33,846 bases of DNA. It comes from Clostridiales bacterium UBA7011. GTDB taxonomy: Bacteria > Bacillota > Clostridia > Oscillospirales > Butyricicoccaceae. The stretch is from contig DJXF01000120.1 of NCBI GenBank assembly GCA_002449635.1, forward strand, positions 1 through 33,846. The letters are read 5' to 3'. Below, one piece after another: positions 15,315 to 23,047 of the stretch; position 1 is the stretch's first letter, and every line of letters begins with the position of its first letter. The notes below the pieces were generated by a model. The model ran no database searches and was not told where the DNA came from. It worked only from the letters and a program-made list of their open reading frames with translations. The position numbers and the translations under genes were made by a program.

Positions 15315-16721
15315 ATGGATGAGTTTAATCGGCATAATGAAAATGAAGAAAATCCGACCACACCGTTCCAGACACCGGTGCGCGGTGCGGATGAGCAGGG
15401 GAACGCCGCCCACAGCGGCGCGCAGGAATTTTCCCGCGGCGCAGACAGCACCTCTGCCTATGAGCAGTGGAGCGGCGGAAAACGGCCGGAAAGAAAACCG
15501 CGGAAAAAACGCGGATTTCCGTGGAAGCCTGTGGCGGCTGTGGTGGTTGTCGGCGCGCTCGCCTTTGGCGGCGGAATGCTGGCAAGCGGCGGAATGAGCC
15601 TGCCCGTCGGCACGGAAAATACGGGCAGCAAGACGAGTGCAGATGCGGCACTGCCCGCCAATTCCGCAAAGGTGGAAATCAGCGAGACCAGCAGCTCGGG
15701 CGATGACAAGGCGAGCTATGCGGGCGTATATCAGAAGGTGTCCCCGTCCATTGTCTCGATTGTTGTGGATGAAATCCAGATGGGAAGCGAGTCGTCCGGC
15801 TCGGGCGTGATTATGAGCGAGGACGGCTATGTCATCACCAACAATCACGTTGTAGAAGGCGGCGACCGGTTTACGGTTATTCTGCACGATTCGACCTCCT
15901 ATCAGGCGGAGCTGATCGGTACGGATGAACAGACCGATCTGGCTGTGCTGAAAATCGATGCGAAAAATCTGTCAGCGGCGGAATTCGGAAATTCCGATCA
16001 GGTGCAGGTCGGCGACCGCGCGTTTGCGATCGGCTCGCCCGGCGGCGTGGAATTTCAGAACAGCTTTACAGGCGGCTTCATCTCCGCCATCAACCGCAAT
16101 GTCACGATCAATGACCGCGTGATGAACCTCATTCAGACGGACACCGCGATCAATCCGGGCAACTCCGGCGGCGCACTCATCAATGCGGACGGACAGGTCA
16201 TCGGCATTACCTCCTCCAAGCTGAGTGCGAGCTCATCGGACAGCGCCTCGATTGAGGGCATGGGCTTTGCCATCCCGACGACAACGGTCAAGGAGGTCGT
16301 CGACCAGCTGATTGCCAACGGACATGTGACCGGACGTCCGGCCATCGGCATCAGCGGCTACGACATCGACGAAATGCGCGCCAGCTACTATAACATCCCG
16401 CAGGGCGTTATGGTCAAGAGTGTTGACACCGCCTCGGATGCCTACAAGCAGGGCATCAAGGAGGGCGATATCATCACCGGAGTCAACGGCAAGGAAATCA
16501 CCGGCATGAGCGACATCAACACGATCAAGAACGACATGAAGGCAGGCGACCAGATGACGCTGACCATCTATCGTTCGGGCAAGACCGTCACGGTCAAGAT
16601 TACACTGGTCGATCAGGCAGATCTGGCGGGAACCTATGCGGCCCAGCAGGGCTCGTCGGAAGACGACACACAGCAGTACGGCCGCAATCCGTTCGGCGGC
16701 TACGGCTACACCATTCCGTAA
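15315..16721 (+). CDS. HtrA/DegP-type membrane-anchored serine protease
   Basis: This 468-residue protein has a cytoplasmic Asn/Glu-rich head, a basic stretch (KRPERKPRKKR, 56-66), one membrane helix (about 72-90), a trypsin-like S1C protease domain and one C-terminal PDZ domain (about 350-440). The catalytic triad is His178 (ITNNHVV), Asp208 (TDLAVLKI) and Ser284 (NPGNSGGAL). It degrades or refolds misfolded proteins at the cell surface. The SD is AAGGAGGTTTC. It follows the two-component pair but is separated by a weak terminator; in other Firmicutes such kinases control htrA genes, so regulation by the upstream pair is plausible. Confidence 0.95.
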   Translation: MDEFNRHNENEENPTTPFQTPVRGADEQGNAAHSGAQEFSRGADSTSAYEQWSGGKRPERKPRKKRGFPWKPVAAVVVVGALAFGGGMLASGGMSLPVGTENTGSKTSADAALPANSAKVEISETSSSGDDKASYAGVYQKVSPSIVSIVVDEIQMGSESSGSGVIMSEDGYVITNNHVVEGGDRFTVILHDSTSYQAELIGTDEQTDLAVLKIDAKNLSAAEFGNSDQVQVGDRAFAIGSPGGVEFQNSFTGGFISAINRNVTINDRVMNLIQTDTAINPGNSGGALINADGQVIGITSSKLSASSSDSASIEGMGFAIPTTTVKEVVDQLIANGHVTGRPAIGISGYDIDEMRASYYNIPQGVMVKSVDTASDAYKQGIKEGDIITGVNGKEITGMSDINTIKNDMKAGDQMTLTIYRSGKTVTVKITLVDQADLAGTYAAQQGSSEDDTQQYGRNPFGGYGYTIP

Positions 16722-16736
16722 TTCAGATGCACATAC

Positions 16737-16760
16737 AAGGAGCAGGGAAACCTGCTCCTT
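16737..16760 (+). repeat. Hairpin copy 1 (no T-run), after htrA
   Basis: A perfect 10-bp stem AAGGAGCAGG/CCTGCTCCTT closes a GAAA (GNRA) tetraloop, 15 bp after the htrA stop. It is followed by TCAGATTG rather than a T-run. The same 24 bases recur at 16992-17015. Confidence 0.85.
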
Positions 16761-16841
16761 TCAGATTGCAGATATTGTTCCTTTTTCCTGTAAGAGATAA
16801 GCTTTTTTGCGCAATTACGCCGCGCAGCAGACGGGATATTT

Positions 16842-16990
16842 TAAATTTCAAAAATTTCGGCGGCATGTACGTCGAAATTTTTACTTCTCAGCCTGCAAAC
16901 GTGCGACCGAAGGGAGTGCGCTGCGGCAGGCTGCCGGATTCAAAAAAATGCCCGCATTTTTTTGAGGCTGTCGACGTCCGGTCGACAGCC
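16842..16990. repeat. Cluster of inverted repeats between the two hairpin copies
   Basis: Four palindromic units lie between the two hairpin copies: AAAAATTTCG/CGAAATTTTT (16850-16859, 16873-16882), CGGCAG-G-CTGCCG (16924-16936), AAAAAAATGC/GCATTTTTTT around CC (16942-16963), and GGCTGTCGAC/GTCGACAGCC around five bases (16966-16990). No open reading frame with an SD is present. The whole 16722-17176 interval is non-coding. Confidence 0.7.
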
Positions 16991-17019
16991 AAAGGAGCAG
17001 GGAAACCTGCTCCTTTTTT
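16991..17019 (+). terminator. Hairpin copy 2 with T-run
   Basis: This is the same stem and GAAA loop as at 16737-16760, extended by one A-T pair and followed by a run of T residues ending at 17019. This copy looks like the working terminator for htrA. Confidence 0.75.
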
Positions 17020-17092
17020 GCGGGGAAACGGGCGCCGGCAGCGGGCCATTTGGGCATATCTCACAAAATCAGACGCAATTCGCACAATGCCG

Positions 17093-17121
17093 TTGCAAAC
17101 AGGCGGAAAAAACGGTATGAT
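17093..17121 (+). promoter_or_regulatory. Promoter of purL
   Basis: TTGCAA (17093-17098), a 17-bp spacer, TATGAT (17116-17121). The leader to the ATG is about 50 nt, with no purine riboswitch visible. Confidence 0.65.
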
Positions 17122-17176
17122 AATATCGGTTGAATCACAAAACGTACCACTATACTTTGCTTTTTTGAGGTGCAAC

Positions 17177-20100
17177 ATGGCAGTATTGAGATGCTATACT
17201 GAAAAACGAAGCGGTTTTGACAGCGCGTCGCAGTCGCTGTGCAGCAACATGCGCGAGCTGCTGGAAATTCCGTCGCTCACCTATGTGCGAGAGCTCTGCC
17301 GCTACGATGTCGAGGGCATTGATGCGGAGACCTATACCAGGGCAAAAAATATCGTATTCTCCGAGCCGATGGTGGACAACTGCTACGACGAGCAGTATCC
17401 GATGCCGGAGGGCGATTACCACATTCTGGCGGTTGAACCGCTGCCCGGCCAGTACGATCAGCGGTCGGATTCCTGTGCACAGTGCATTCAGCTGATGACA
17501 CAGGGCGAACGCCCGAAGGTCGCGGCGGCACATATTTATGTGCTCGGCGGCAAGCTCACCGATGAGGAGCTGGATAAAATCCGCACCTATCTCATCAATC
17601 CGGTCGATTCACGTGAGGCGTCTGCGGACAAGCCGGAGACACTGGAGGCAAGCTATGCCATTCCGACCTCTGTCGACACGGTAACAGGCTTTATTTCGAT
17701 GGATGCGGCAGCACTGGAGGAAATGCGCACACAGCTCGGTCTTGCGATGGAGCTGGACGATCTGCAGTTTTTACAGGGCTATTTTGCAAATGAGGAGAAG
17801 CGCGACCCGACGATCACCGAGGTGCGCATGGTTGATACCTATTGGTCTGACCACTGCCGTCATACGACCTTCCTGACGGAGATTGACAGCAGCAACATCG
17901 AGGACCAGATGGTTAAGGACGCGTTTGACCGCTATCTGGCGGGACGGCGCGAGGTTTACGGCGAGGAAAAGGCGGCGAAGCGCCCGATCACGCTGATGGA
18001 CGTCGGCACGGCGGCAGGAAAGGTGCTCAAGAAGCGCGGCTGCCTGCCCAATCTCGATGAGAGCGAGGAGATCAATGCCTGCTCAATTCGCATTGACGCA
18101 ACCGTTGACGGCAAGAAAGAGCCGTGGCTGCTGATGTTCAAAAACGAGACGCACAATCACCCGACGGAAATTGAACCGTTCGGCGGCGCGGCGACCTGCC
18201 TCGGCGGCGCAATCCGCGACCCGCTGTCCGGCAGAAGCTATGTATATCAGGCGATGCGCGTCACCGGCGCGGGAGACCCGACGGTTCCGCTGAATGAAAC
18301 GCTCGAGCACAAGCTGCCGCAGCGCAAGCTGTGCACCACGGCTGCCGGCGGCTATTCGTCCTATGGCAATCAGATCGGTCTGGCAACCGGTCTGGTACAT
18401 GAAATCTATCATCCGGGCTACGTCGCAAAGCGCATGGAAATCGGCGCGGTTGTCGGCGCGGCACCGATTGAAAATGTCATCCGCGAGGTTCCCGATCCGG
18501 GCGACATTGTCATTCTGCTCGGCGGACGCACCGGCCGTGACGGCTGCGGCGGCGCAACCGGCTCGTCGAAGAGCCACACCACCGAATCGCTGGAGACCTG
18601 CGGCGCGGAGGTACAGAAGGGCAATCCGCCGGAGGAGCGCAAGCTGCAGCGTCTGTTCCGCAATCCGGAGGTCACCCGTATGATTCGCCGCTGCAATGAC
18701 TTCGGCGCGGGCGGCGTATCCGTTGCGATCGGCGAGCTGGCAGACGGTCTGGATATCGACCTGAATGCAGTTCCGAAGAAATATGACGGTCTGGACGGCA
18801 CCGAGCTGGCAATTTCCGAGTCGCAGGAGCGTATGGCTGTCGTTGTCGCGCCGGAAAATGCGGATCGCTTTATTCAGGCGGCAAATGAGGAAAACATCGA
18901 GGCGACGGTTGTGGCAAAGGTCACAGACACCAACCGCCTGCGCATGACATGGAACGGCAAGACGATTGTCGATGTATCGCGCGATTTCCTCAACACCAAC
19001 GGCGCGTCCAAGCATGCGAATGCCCATGTCGCACCGCTGCCGGCACCGAGCATTGAAGCACCGGCTGAGGGCGCAACTGTGCGCGAAAAGCTGCTCAATC
19101 TGTGCGGACAGCTCAACATCTGCCTGGAGCGCGGCCTGACCGAACGGTTTGACGGTTCCATCGGCGCAAGCTCTGTCTTTATGCCCTACGGCGGCAAGAA
19201 TCAGCTGACCCCGACACAGGTCATGGCGGCCACACTGCCGACAGCCGGACAGTGCTCCACCGCATCGGTCATGGGCTTTGGTTTTGACCCGTATTTCATG
19301 GAGCAGAATCCGTTCCTCGGCGCATCGTGCGCGGTCATTGAATCCATGGCGCGGCTTGTCGCGGCGGGCTGCGACTATCGCACGGCTTATCTCACATTCC
19401 AGGAATATTTTGAACACCTCAACCGCGACCCGGAGAAATTCGGCACACCGCTGGCAGCACTGCTCGGCGCGTATGAGGCGCAGGAGGCACTCGGCCGCGC
19501 CGCAATCGGCGGCAAGGACTCCATGTCGGGCACCTATGACGACATGCACGTTCCGCCCACACTGGTTTCGTTCGCGATTGCTCCGCAGGAGGCAGATCAT
19601 CTGATTTCGCCGGAGTTTAAGGCGGCGGGACATCCGGTTTATTTCTTCGATGCGATGTACAACATGGACGGCTCGCCCGATTACACGGCGATTCGTCAGA
19701 CATGGGAGACCGTACAGCAGCTCATCGACGAGGGCAAGGTTGCCGCGTCGTGGGCACTGGCTTCCGGCGGCATTGCAGAGGGCATCGCAAAGATGGCAAT
19801 CGGCAATGACATCGGCTTTGCATTCGCGCCTGACTTTACGCCGGACGCGCTGTTCCTCAAGAACTACGGCGGCATTCTGATCGAAGCGACCGAGGAACTG
19901 GAAAATATGCCGCTGTGGATGGTCGGCATGACGACTGCACAGCCGCAGATTGACGCGTTCGGAGAAGTCATCACGCTGGATGAGCTCAAGCAGGCACTGG
20001 AAGGCACGCTGGAGCGCGTCTTCCCGACCCGCGCCGCAGCGGAAGATGACAAGCTGACAAAGCCGTGTTATACAGAACGCAATACCGGGGCCCCGGCTGT

Positions 20101-20908
20101 GAAGCACGCCCGTCCGGCAGCGGTCATTCCGGTATTCCCGGGAACCAACTGCGAATATGATACGGCAAAGGCGGTCGAGACCGCCGGCGGCGAGGCGAAG
20201 ATTGTTGTCGTACGCAATCTGTCGCAGGATGCGCTGATGGCGTCCGCAGAGGAGCTGGAGGCGGCGATTCGCTCGTCCCAGATGATGATTCTTCCGGGCG
20301 GCTTCTCCGGCGGCGATGAGCCGGACGGCTCGGGCAAGTTCATTGCATCCTTCCTGCGCGCACCGGCGATCAAGGACGCGGTACACGACCTGCTCAACAA
20401 CCGTGACGGTCTGATGCTCGGCATCTGCAACGGTTTCCAGGCACTGATTAAGCTCGGTCTGGTACCGTATGGTGAGATTCGCGATCTGGATGACAGCTGT
20501 CCGACCCTCACCTATAACCTGATCGGACGCCACCAGTCGCGCTATGTACAGACGCGCGTGGCATCGGTCAAGTCGCCGTGGCTGTCCTCCTGTGAGGTGG
20601 GCGATGTGCATTCGATTGCAATTTCCCACGGCGAGGGACGCTTTGTTGCGCCGCAGGCGGAAATTGACCGCCTGATTGCGAACGGTCAGGTTGCATTCCA
20701 GTATGTCGACTTCGCAGGCGAGCCGTCGATGGACATCGCGTTCAACCCGAACGGTTCGATGTGTGCGATTGAGGGCATCACCTCGGCAGACGGCCGTGTT
20801 CTCGGCAAGATGGGTCACACCGAGCGGTATACCCGCTATGTCGGCCGGAATATCTTTGGTGAAAAATATCAGCCGCTGTTTGAGAACGGCGTCAAATACT
20901 TCAAGTAA
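17177..20908 (+). CDS. purL: Phosphoribosylformylglycinamidine synthase, single-chain form
   Basis: This 1243-residue enzyme makes FGAM from FGAR, glutamine and ATP in purine synthesis. It carries the N-terminal PurS-like region, two synthase repeats (KNETHNHPTEIEPFGGAATCLGG near 325-350; GGKDSMSG near 777-784) and a fused C-terminal glutaminase: PVFPGTNCEYDT, LPGGFSGGDE and LGICNGFQ with nucleophile Cys1084. This is the large form, somewhat shorter than the proteobacterial enzyme. The start at 17177 has a GAGGTG SD and gives the usual beginning (VLRCYTEKRSGFD); the frame is open upstream through the hairpin region, but that part is non-coding. No other pur gene is adjacent. Confidence 0.97.
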   Translation: MAVLRCYTEKRSGFDSASQSLCSNMRELLEIPSLTYVRELCRYDVEGIDAETYTRAKNIVFSEPMVDNCYDEQYPMPEGDYHILAVEPLPGQYDQRSDSCAQCIQLMTQGERPKVAAAHIYVLGGKLTDEELDKIRTYLINPVDSREASADKPETLEASYAIPTSVDTVTGFISMDAAALEEMRTQLGLAMELDDLQFLQGYFANEEKRDPTITEVRMVDTYWSDHCRHTTFLTEIDSSNIEDQMVKDAFDRYLAGRREVYGEEKAAKRPITLMDVGTAAGKVLKKRGCLPNLDESEEINACSIRIDATVDGKKEPWLLMFKNETHNHPTEIEPFGGAATCLGGAIRDPLSGRSYVYQAMRVTGAGDPTVPLNETLEHKLPQRKLCTTAAGGYSSYGNQIGLATGLVHEIYHPGYVAKRMEIGAVVGAAPIENVIREVPDPGDIVILLGGRTGRDGCGGATGSSKSHTTESLETCGAEVQKGNPPEERKLQRLFRNPEVTRMIRRCNDFGAGGVSVAIGELADGLDIDLNAVPKKYDGLDGTELAISESQERMAVVVAPENADRFIQAANEENIEATVVAKVTDTNRLRMTWNGKTIVDVSRDFLNTNGASKHANAHVAPLPAPSIEAPAEGATVREKLLNLCGQLNICLERGLTERFDGSIGASSVFMPYGGKNQLTPTQVMAATLPTAGQCSTASVMGFGFDPYFMEQNPFLGASCAVIESMARLVAAGCDYRTAYLTFQEYFEHLNRDPEKFGTPLAALLGAYEAQEALGRAAIGGKDSMSGTYDDMHVPPTLVSFAIAPQEADHLISPEFKAAGHPVYFFDAMYNMDGSPDYTAIRQTWETVQQLIDEGKVAASWALASGGIAEGIAKMAIGNDIGFAFAPDFTPDALFLKNYGGILIEATEELENMPLWMVGMTTAQPQIDAFGEVITLDELKQALEGTLERVFPTRAAAEDDKLTKPCYTERNTGAPAVKHARPAAVIPVFPGTNCEYDTAKAVETAGGEAKIVVVRNLSQDALMASAEELEAAIRSSQMMILPGGFSGGDEPDGSGKFIASFLRAPAIKDAVHDLLNNRDGLMLGICNGFQALIKLGLVPYGEIRDLDDSCPTLTYNLIGRHQSRYVQTRVASVKSPWLSSCEVGDVHSIAISHGEGRFVAPQAEIDRLIANGQVAFQYVDFAGEPSMDIAFNPNGSMCAIEGITSADGRVLGKMGHTERYTRYVGRNIFGEKYQPLFENGVKYFK

Positions 20909-20924
20909 AAAGACCGTGTGTTTT

Positions 20925-20970
20925 GCCGGCGCGCTGCGGAGAGATGCTCTGCGGTGCGCCGGTTTGTTTT
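20925..20970 (+). terminator. Terminator of purL
   Basis: Stem CCGGCGC (20926-20932) / GCGCCGG (20956-20962) with an inner AGAG/CTCT hairpin, followed by TTTGTTTT. Confidence 0.8.
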
Positions 20971-20991
20971 GCAAAACTTTGCTGCAACCAA

Positions 20992-21020
20992 TTGGATATT
21001 TGTCACATTTGTTGTATAAT
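20992..21020 (+). promoter_or_regulatory. Promoter of rpe
   Basis: TTGGAT (20992-20997), a 17-bp spacer, TATAAT (21015-21020). It gives a leader of about 170 nt. Confidence 0.65.
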
Positions 21021-21054
21021 AAGAGCAAAGCAGCTGAAGCTCGGGATTCAGTGA

Positions 21055-21180
21055 GGAGCCGCCCGCACAGCGCAGGCAGCTCCCGTATGCGAAAGGCGGT
21101 GCAGCAGGGCGCCGCGGCTGCATCCCGCCTGCTCCAGTTATATGAAACGCAGGGAGTCCGCGTGCACTCCCGGAACGGGA
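21055..21180 (+). promoter_or_regulatory. Structured 5' leader of rpe, unknown class
   Basis: The leader can fold into GGAGC/GCTCC with an inner GCC/GGC (21055-21083), then a strong hairpin GGCGG-TGCAGC / GCTGCA-tc-CCGCC (21095-21129), then two mutually exclusive hairpins: GGGAGT/ACTCCC (21152-21171) or TCCCG-GAA-CGGGA (21168-21180). The last one abuts the AAAGGA SD. No known riboswitch consensus was recognised. It has no SD-led open frame of its own. Confidence 0.45.
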
Positions 21181-21196
21181 AAGGAACGAATGTCAC

Positions 21197-21874
21197 ATGA
21201 TTAAGTTATCTCCTTCGATTTTGTCCGCTGACTTTGCCAATCTGCAGCGGGATATCGCCGTTGCTGTCGATGCCGGCGCAGAATATGTCCATGTAGACTG
21301 CATGGACGGTCATTTTGTCCCCAATCTGACGATTGGCGCACCGGTTGTCAAGGCGCTGCGCAAGGCGACGGACGCGACCCTCGATGTCCATCTGATGATC
21401 GCAAATCCCGACCAGTACCTGGACGACTTCATCAAGGCCGGTTCGGACATCATCACGGTACATTATGAATCCAACGGCGACACCCTCGAGCAGGTCCGCA
21501 AGATCAAGGCGGCCGGCGTGCGCGCCTGTGTTTCCGTCAAGCCGGGCACACCCGCAGACGTTCTGCTGCCGCTGCTGCCGGAGCTGGATATGGTGCTGAT
21601 TATGACGGTTGAGCCGGGCTTCGGCGGTCAGGGCTACATCGACGCATGCACCGATAAAATCCGCCGGATTCGCAAGGCGATCGACGAAAACGGCTACAAG
21701 TGTGAGCTGGAAATCGACGGCGGCGCGAAGCTGACCAACACGCCGGACATCGTTGCGGCGGGCGCAAATGTCATCGTAGCAGGCTCGGCTGTCTTCGGCG
21801 GCGATATCGCGGCGAATGTCAAGGGCTTCCGCAAGATTTTCGACGAGTACGAAAACAACTATTTTGCCTTCTGA
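21197..21874 (+). CDS. rpe: Ribulose-phosphate 3-epimerase
   Basis: This 225-residue TIM-barrel enzyme interconverts ribulose 5-phosphate and xylulose 5-phosphate in the pentose phosphate pathway. Metal- and substrate-binding motifs are in order: SPSILSADF, HVDCMDGHFVPNLT, DVHLMI, VEPGFGGQGY and EIDGG, with the phosphate loop at VAGSAVFGG. Length is standard. The start is ATG 21197 with AAAGGA eleven bases before it. It is monocistronic, between the purL terminator and a bidirectional terminator; the often adjacent rsgA/thiN genes are absent. Confidence 0.97.
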   Translation: MIKLSPSILSADFANLQRDIAVAVDAGAEYVHVDCMDGHFVPNLTIGAPVVKALRKATDATLDVHLMIANPDQYLDDFIKAGSDIITVHYESNGDTLEQVRKIKAAGVRACVSVKPGTPADVLLPLLPELDMVLIMTVEPGFGGQGYIDACTDKIRRIRKAIDENGYKCELEIDGGAKLTNTPDIVAAGANVIVAGSAVFGGDIAANVKGFRKIFDEYENNYFAF

Positions 21875-21893
21875 TAAAAACCGGAATACAGAC

Positions 21894-21940
21894 AAAAGGG
21901 CTGTCTCTAACGATCCAATCGCGTTGAGATAGCCCTTTTT
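21894..21940. terminator. Bidirectional terminator at the left edge of the cassette
   Basis: AAAAGGGCT (from 21894) pairs with AGCCCTTTT (from 21931), with inner TCTC/GAGA and AACG/CGTT pairs; T-runs occur on both strands. It ends rpe and can stop read-through from the convergent HprK-like gene, whose stop is 110 bp away. Confidence 0.85.
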
Positions 21941-22050
21941 ATCGGAATGTGCCATTCGGCAGGCGCTGTATGGTATGGCGGTTGCGTTTCGCTGCGCGGA
22001 ACGACGGAACGCTTTTGGCGCAAAAATACGGGCTGCATGCCGCAGTCGGT

Positions 22051-22905
22051 TTACTCAATTTGCAGTGCTTCGGCAAGGCAGTCCACCGCTTCTCTGGAAA
22101 TGGTGCAGATCAGATGATAGACCGGAATGTCCTGAACAAGGGCTTCAATCCGGTCCATTGCGCGCGTCTGAAAGCTGCGGTTCCAGCGGTTGATGGTCAC
22201 CTGCGTATATATCTGAGAAAAGGCCTGCATTTGGGACAGCGGCCGGACCTCATTGGCAGAGCCCTGACTCAGCATAATAATTGCGCGAATCGGTGTCTGT
22301 TCGTTGCAGCAGATTTCCGAGCTTCCGCAGACAGGCCATCCGCAGGCATACCAGATTCCGCCGATCTGCCGCAGCAGCGACCGGTCCCCGTTGATTTGCC
22401 GGACGCCCCGATATTGTTCCCACAGACCGGCCTGTGTGCTCTTTCCGGTCTGGGAGGGCGCGGAGAACAGGATGGCGAGTCCTTTGTACTGAATATAAGA
22501 GGAGTGCAGAATCAGTGCATCCCGGTCTATCAAGCGGCGTTCCAGCGAGAACAGGGAGGTAAAAAATGTGTCGTACCGCATATCATCCAGACTCTGAGGC
22601 CGCAGGAAGATGGTTGTGCGCCGGTCACTGTCCTCCCGCATGCAGGCGTAGGCGTCATGCCCGTATCCGCCGTGCAGGCTCTGATACCGGGTCTCCAGCG
22701 ATCCGCGGCGGAAGACCAGAATATCGTCCCGCCGGGCAGCCGGATCGCCTTCCGGCTCGGGCAGCTGCTCGCGCAGAACAATCGTGTAGAGATAGGGAAC
22801 CGGCACCGGTTCTGCCGAAAACTTCATAAAATTCTCTGGTATCGGCACAATATCCGGACAGATGATCTGAAAATGAAAGTCCCCGATGCAAAAATAACCG
22901 TTCAT
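22051..22905 (-). CDS. HprK-like P-loop kinase-fold protein
   Basis: This 284-residue soluble protein has a divergent N-terminal half and a C-terminal half resembling the HPr kinase/phosphorylase fold as seen in RiPP clusters. LHSSYIQYKG (133-142) precedes the P-loop APSQTGKST (149-157), in which the usual first Gly is Ala. NGDRSLL (172-178) takes the Walker-B-like place, and GWPVCGSSE (189-197) the substrate loop. True HprK motifs are not fully kept, so HPr is not the likely target. Related kinases in lasso-peptide clusters (PadeK type) phosphorylate a peptide. The ATG at 22905 has AGGGG five bases upstream. It is divergent from the nucleotidyltransferase-peptidase gene and so probably part of the same system. 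Confidence 0.75.
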   Translation of the reverse strand: MNGYFCIGDFHFQIICPDIVPIPENFMKFSAEPVPVPYLYTIVLREQLPEPEGDPAARRDDILVFRRGSLETRYQSLHGGYGHDAYACMREDSDRRTTIFLRPQSLDDMRYDTFFTSLFSLERRLIDRDALILHSSYIQYKGLAILFSAPSQTGKSTQAGLWEQYRGVRQINGDRSLLRQIGGIWYACGWPVCGSSEICCNEQTPIRAIIMLSQGSANEVRPLSQMQAFSQIYTQVTINRWNRSFQTRAMDRIEALVQDIPVYHLICTISREAVDCLAEALQIE

Positions 22906-22939
22906 ACACACCCCTGCTTGTCTGTAAAGGAATCAGCTT

Positions 22940-22948
22940 ATTATATCA
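22940..22948 (-). promoter_or_regulatory. Promoter of the HprK-like gene
   Basis: Minus strand extended -10 TGATATAAT, 35 bp before the ATG. The -35 (ATGCAC) is weak. The same TGATATAAT occurs before glmS. Confidence 0.55.
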
Positions 22949-22958
22949 TATTCCTTCC

Positions 22959-22987
22959 TTGCGTGCATACTGAAAAAATGGTATCAT
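22959..22987 (+). promoter_or_regulatory. Promoter of the nucleotidyltransferase-peptidase gene
   Basis: TTGCGT (22959-22964), a 17-bp spacer, TATCAT (22982-22987). It lies back to back with the leftward promoter, so one regulator could control both. A small inverted repeat CCCTTTT/AAAAGGG (23009-23028) lies in the leader. Confidence 0.5.
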
Positions 22988-23047
22988 AAAGACCATTATA
23001 AACTCTGTCCCTTTTTCAGGGAAAAGGGATATTCTGCTGGAGATATC

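Noticed and set aside
16727..17176. N-terminal 150-residue extension of PurL
   Set aside because: The frame is open but crosses the terminators and the promoter; the family start and the GAGGTG SD are at 17177.
18083..21196. Minus-strand open frame of 1037 codons opposite purL
   Set aside because: It lies antisense to an unmistakable enzyme and its Arg/Cys/His-rich translation has no family motif; strong codon bias in purL keeps the opposite frame open.
21021..21196. rpe leader as 6S, SRP, RNase P or tmRNA, or a cobalamin, THF or ZTP riboswitch
   Set aside because: None of the conserved core sequences of these RNAs could be found.
21940..22040. Short minus-strand ORF after the HprK-like gene as a precursor peptide (ATG near 22036)
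   Set aside because: It has no SD, runs into the terminator, and its composition shows neither a leader nor a core with a conserved motif.
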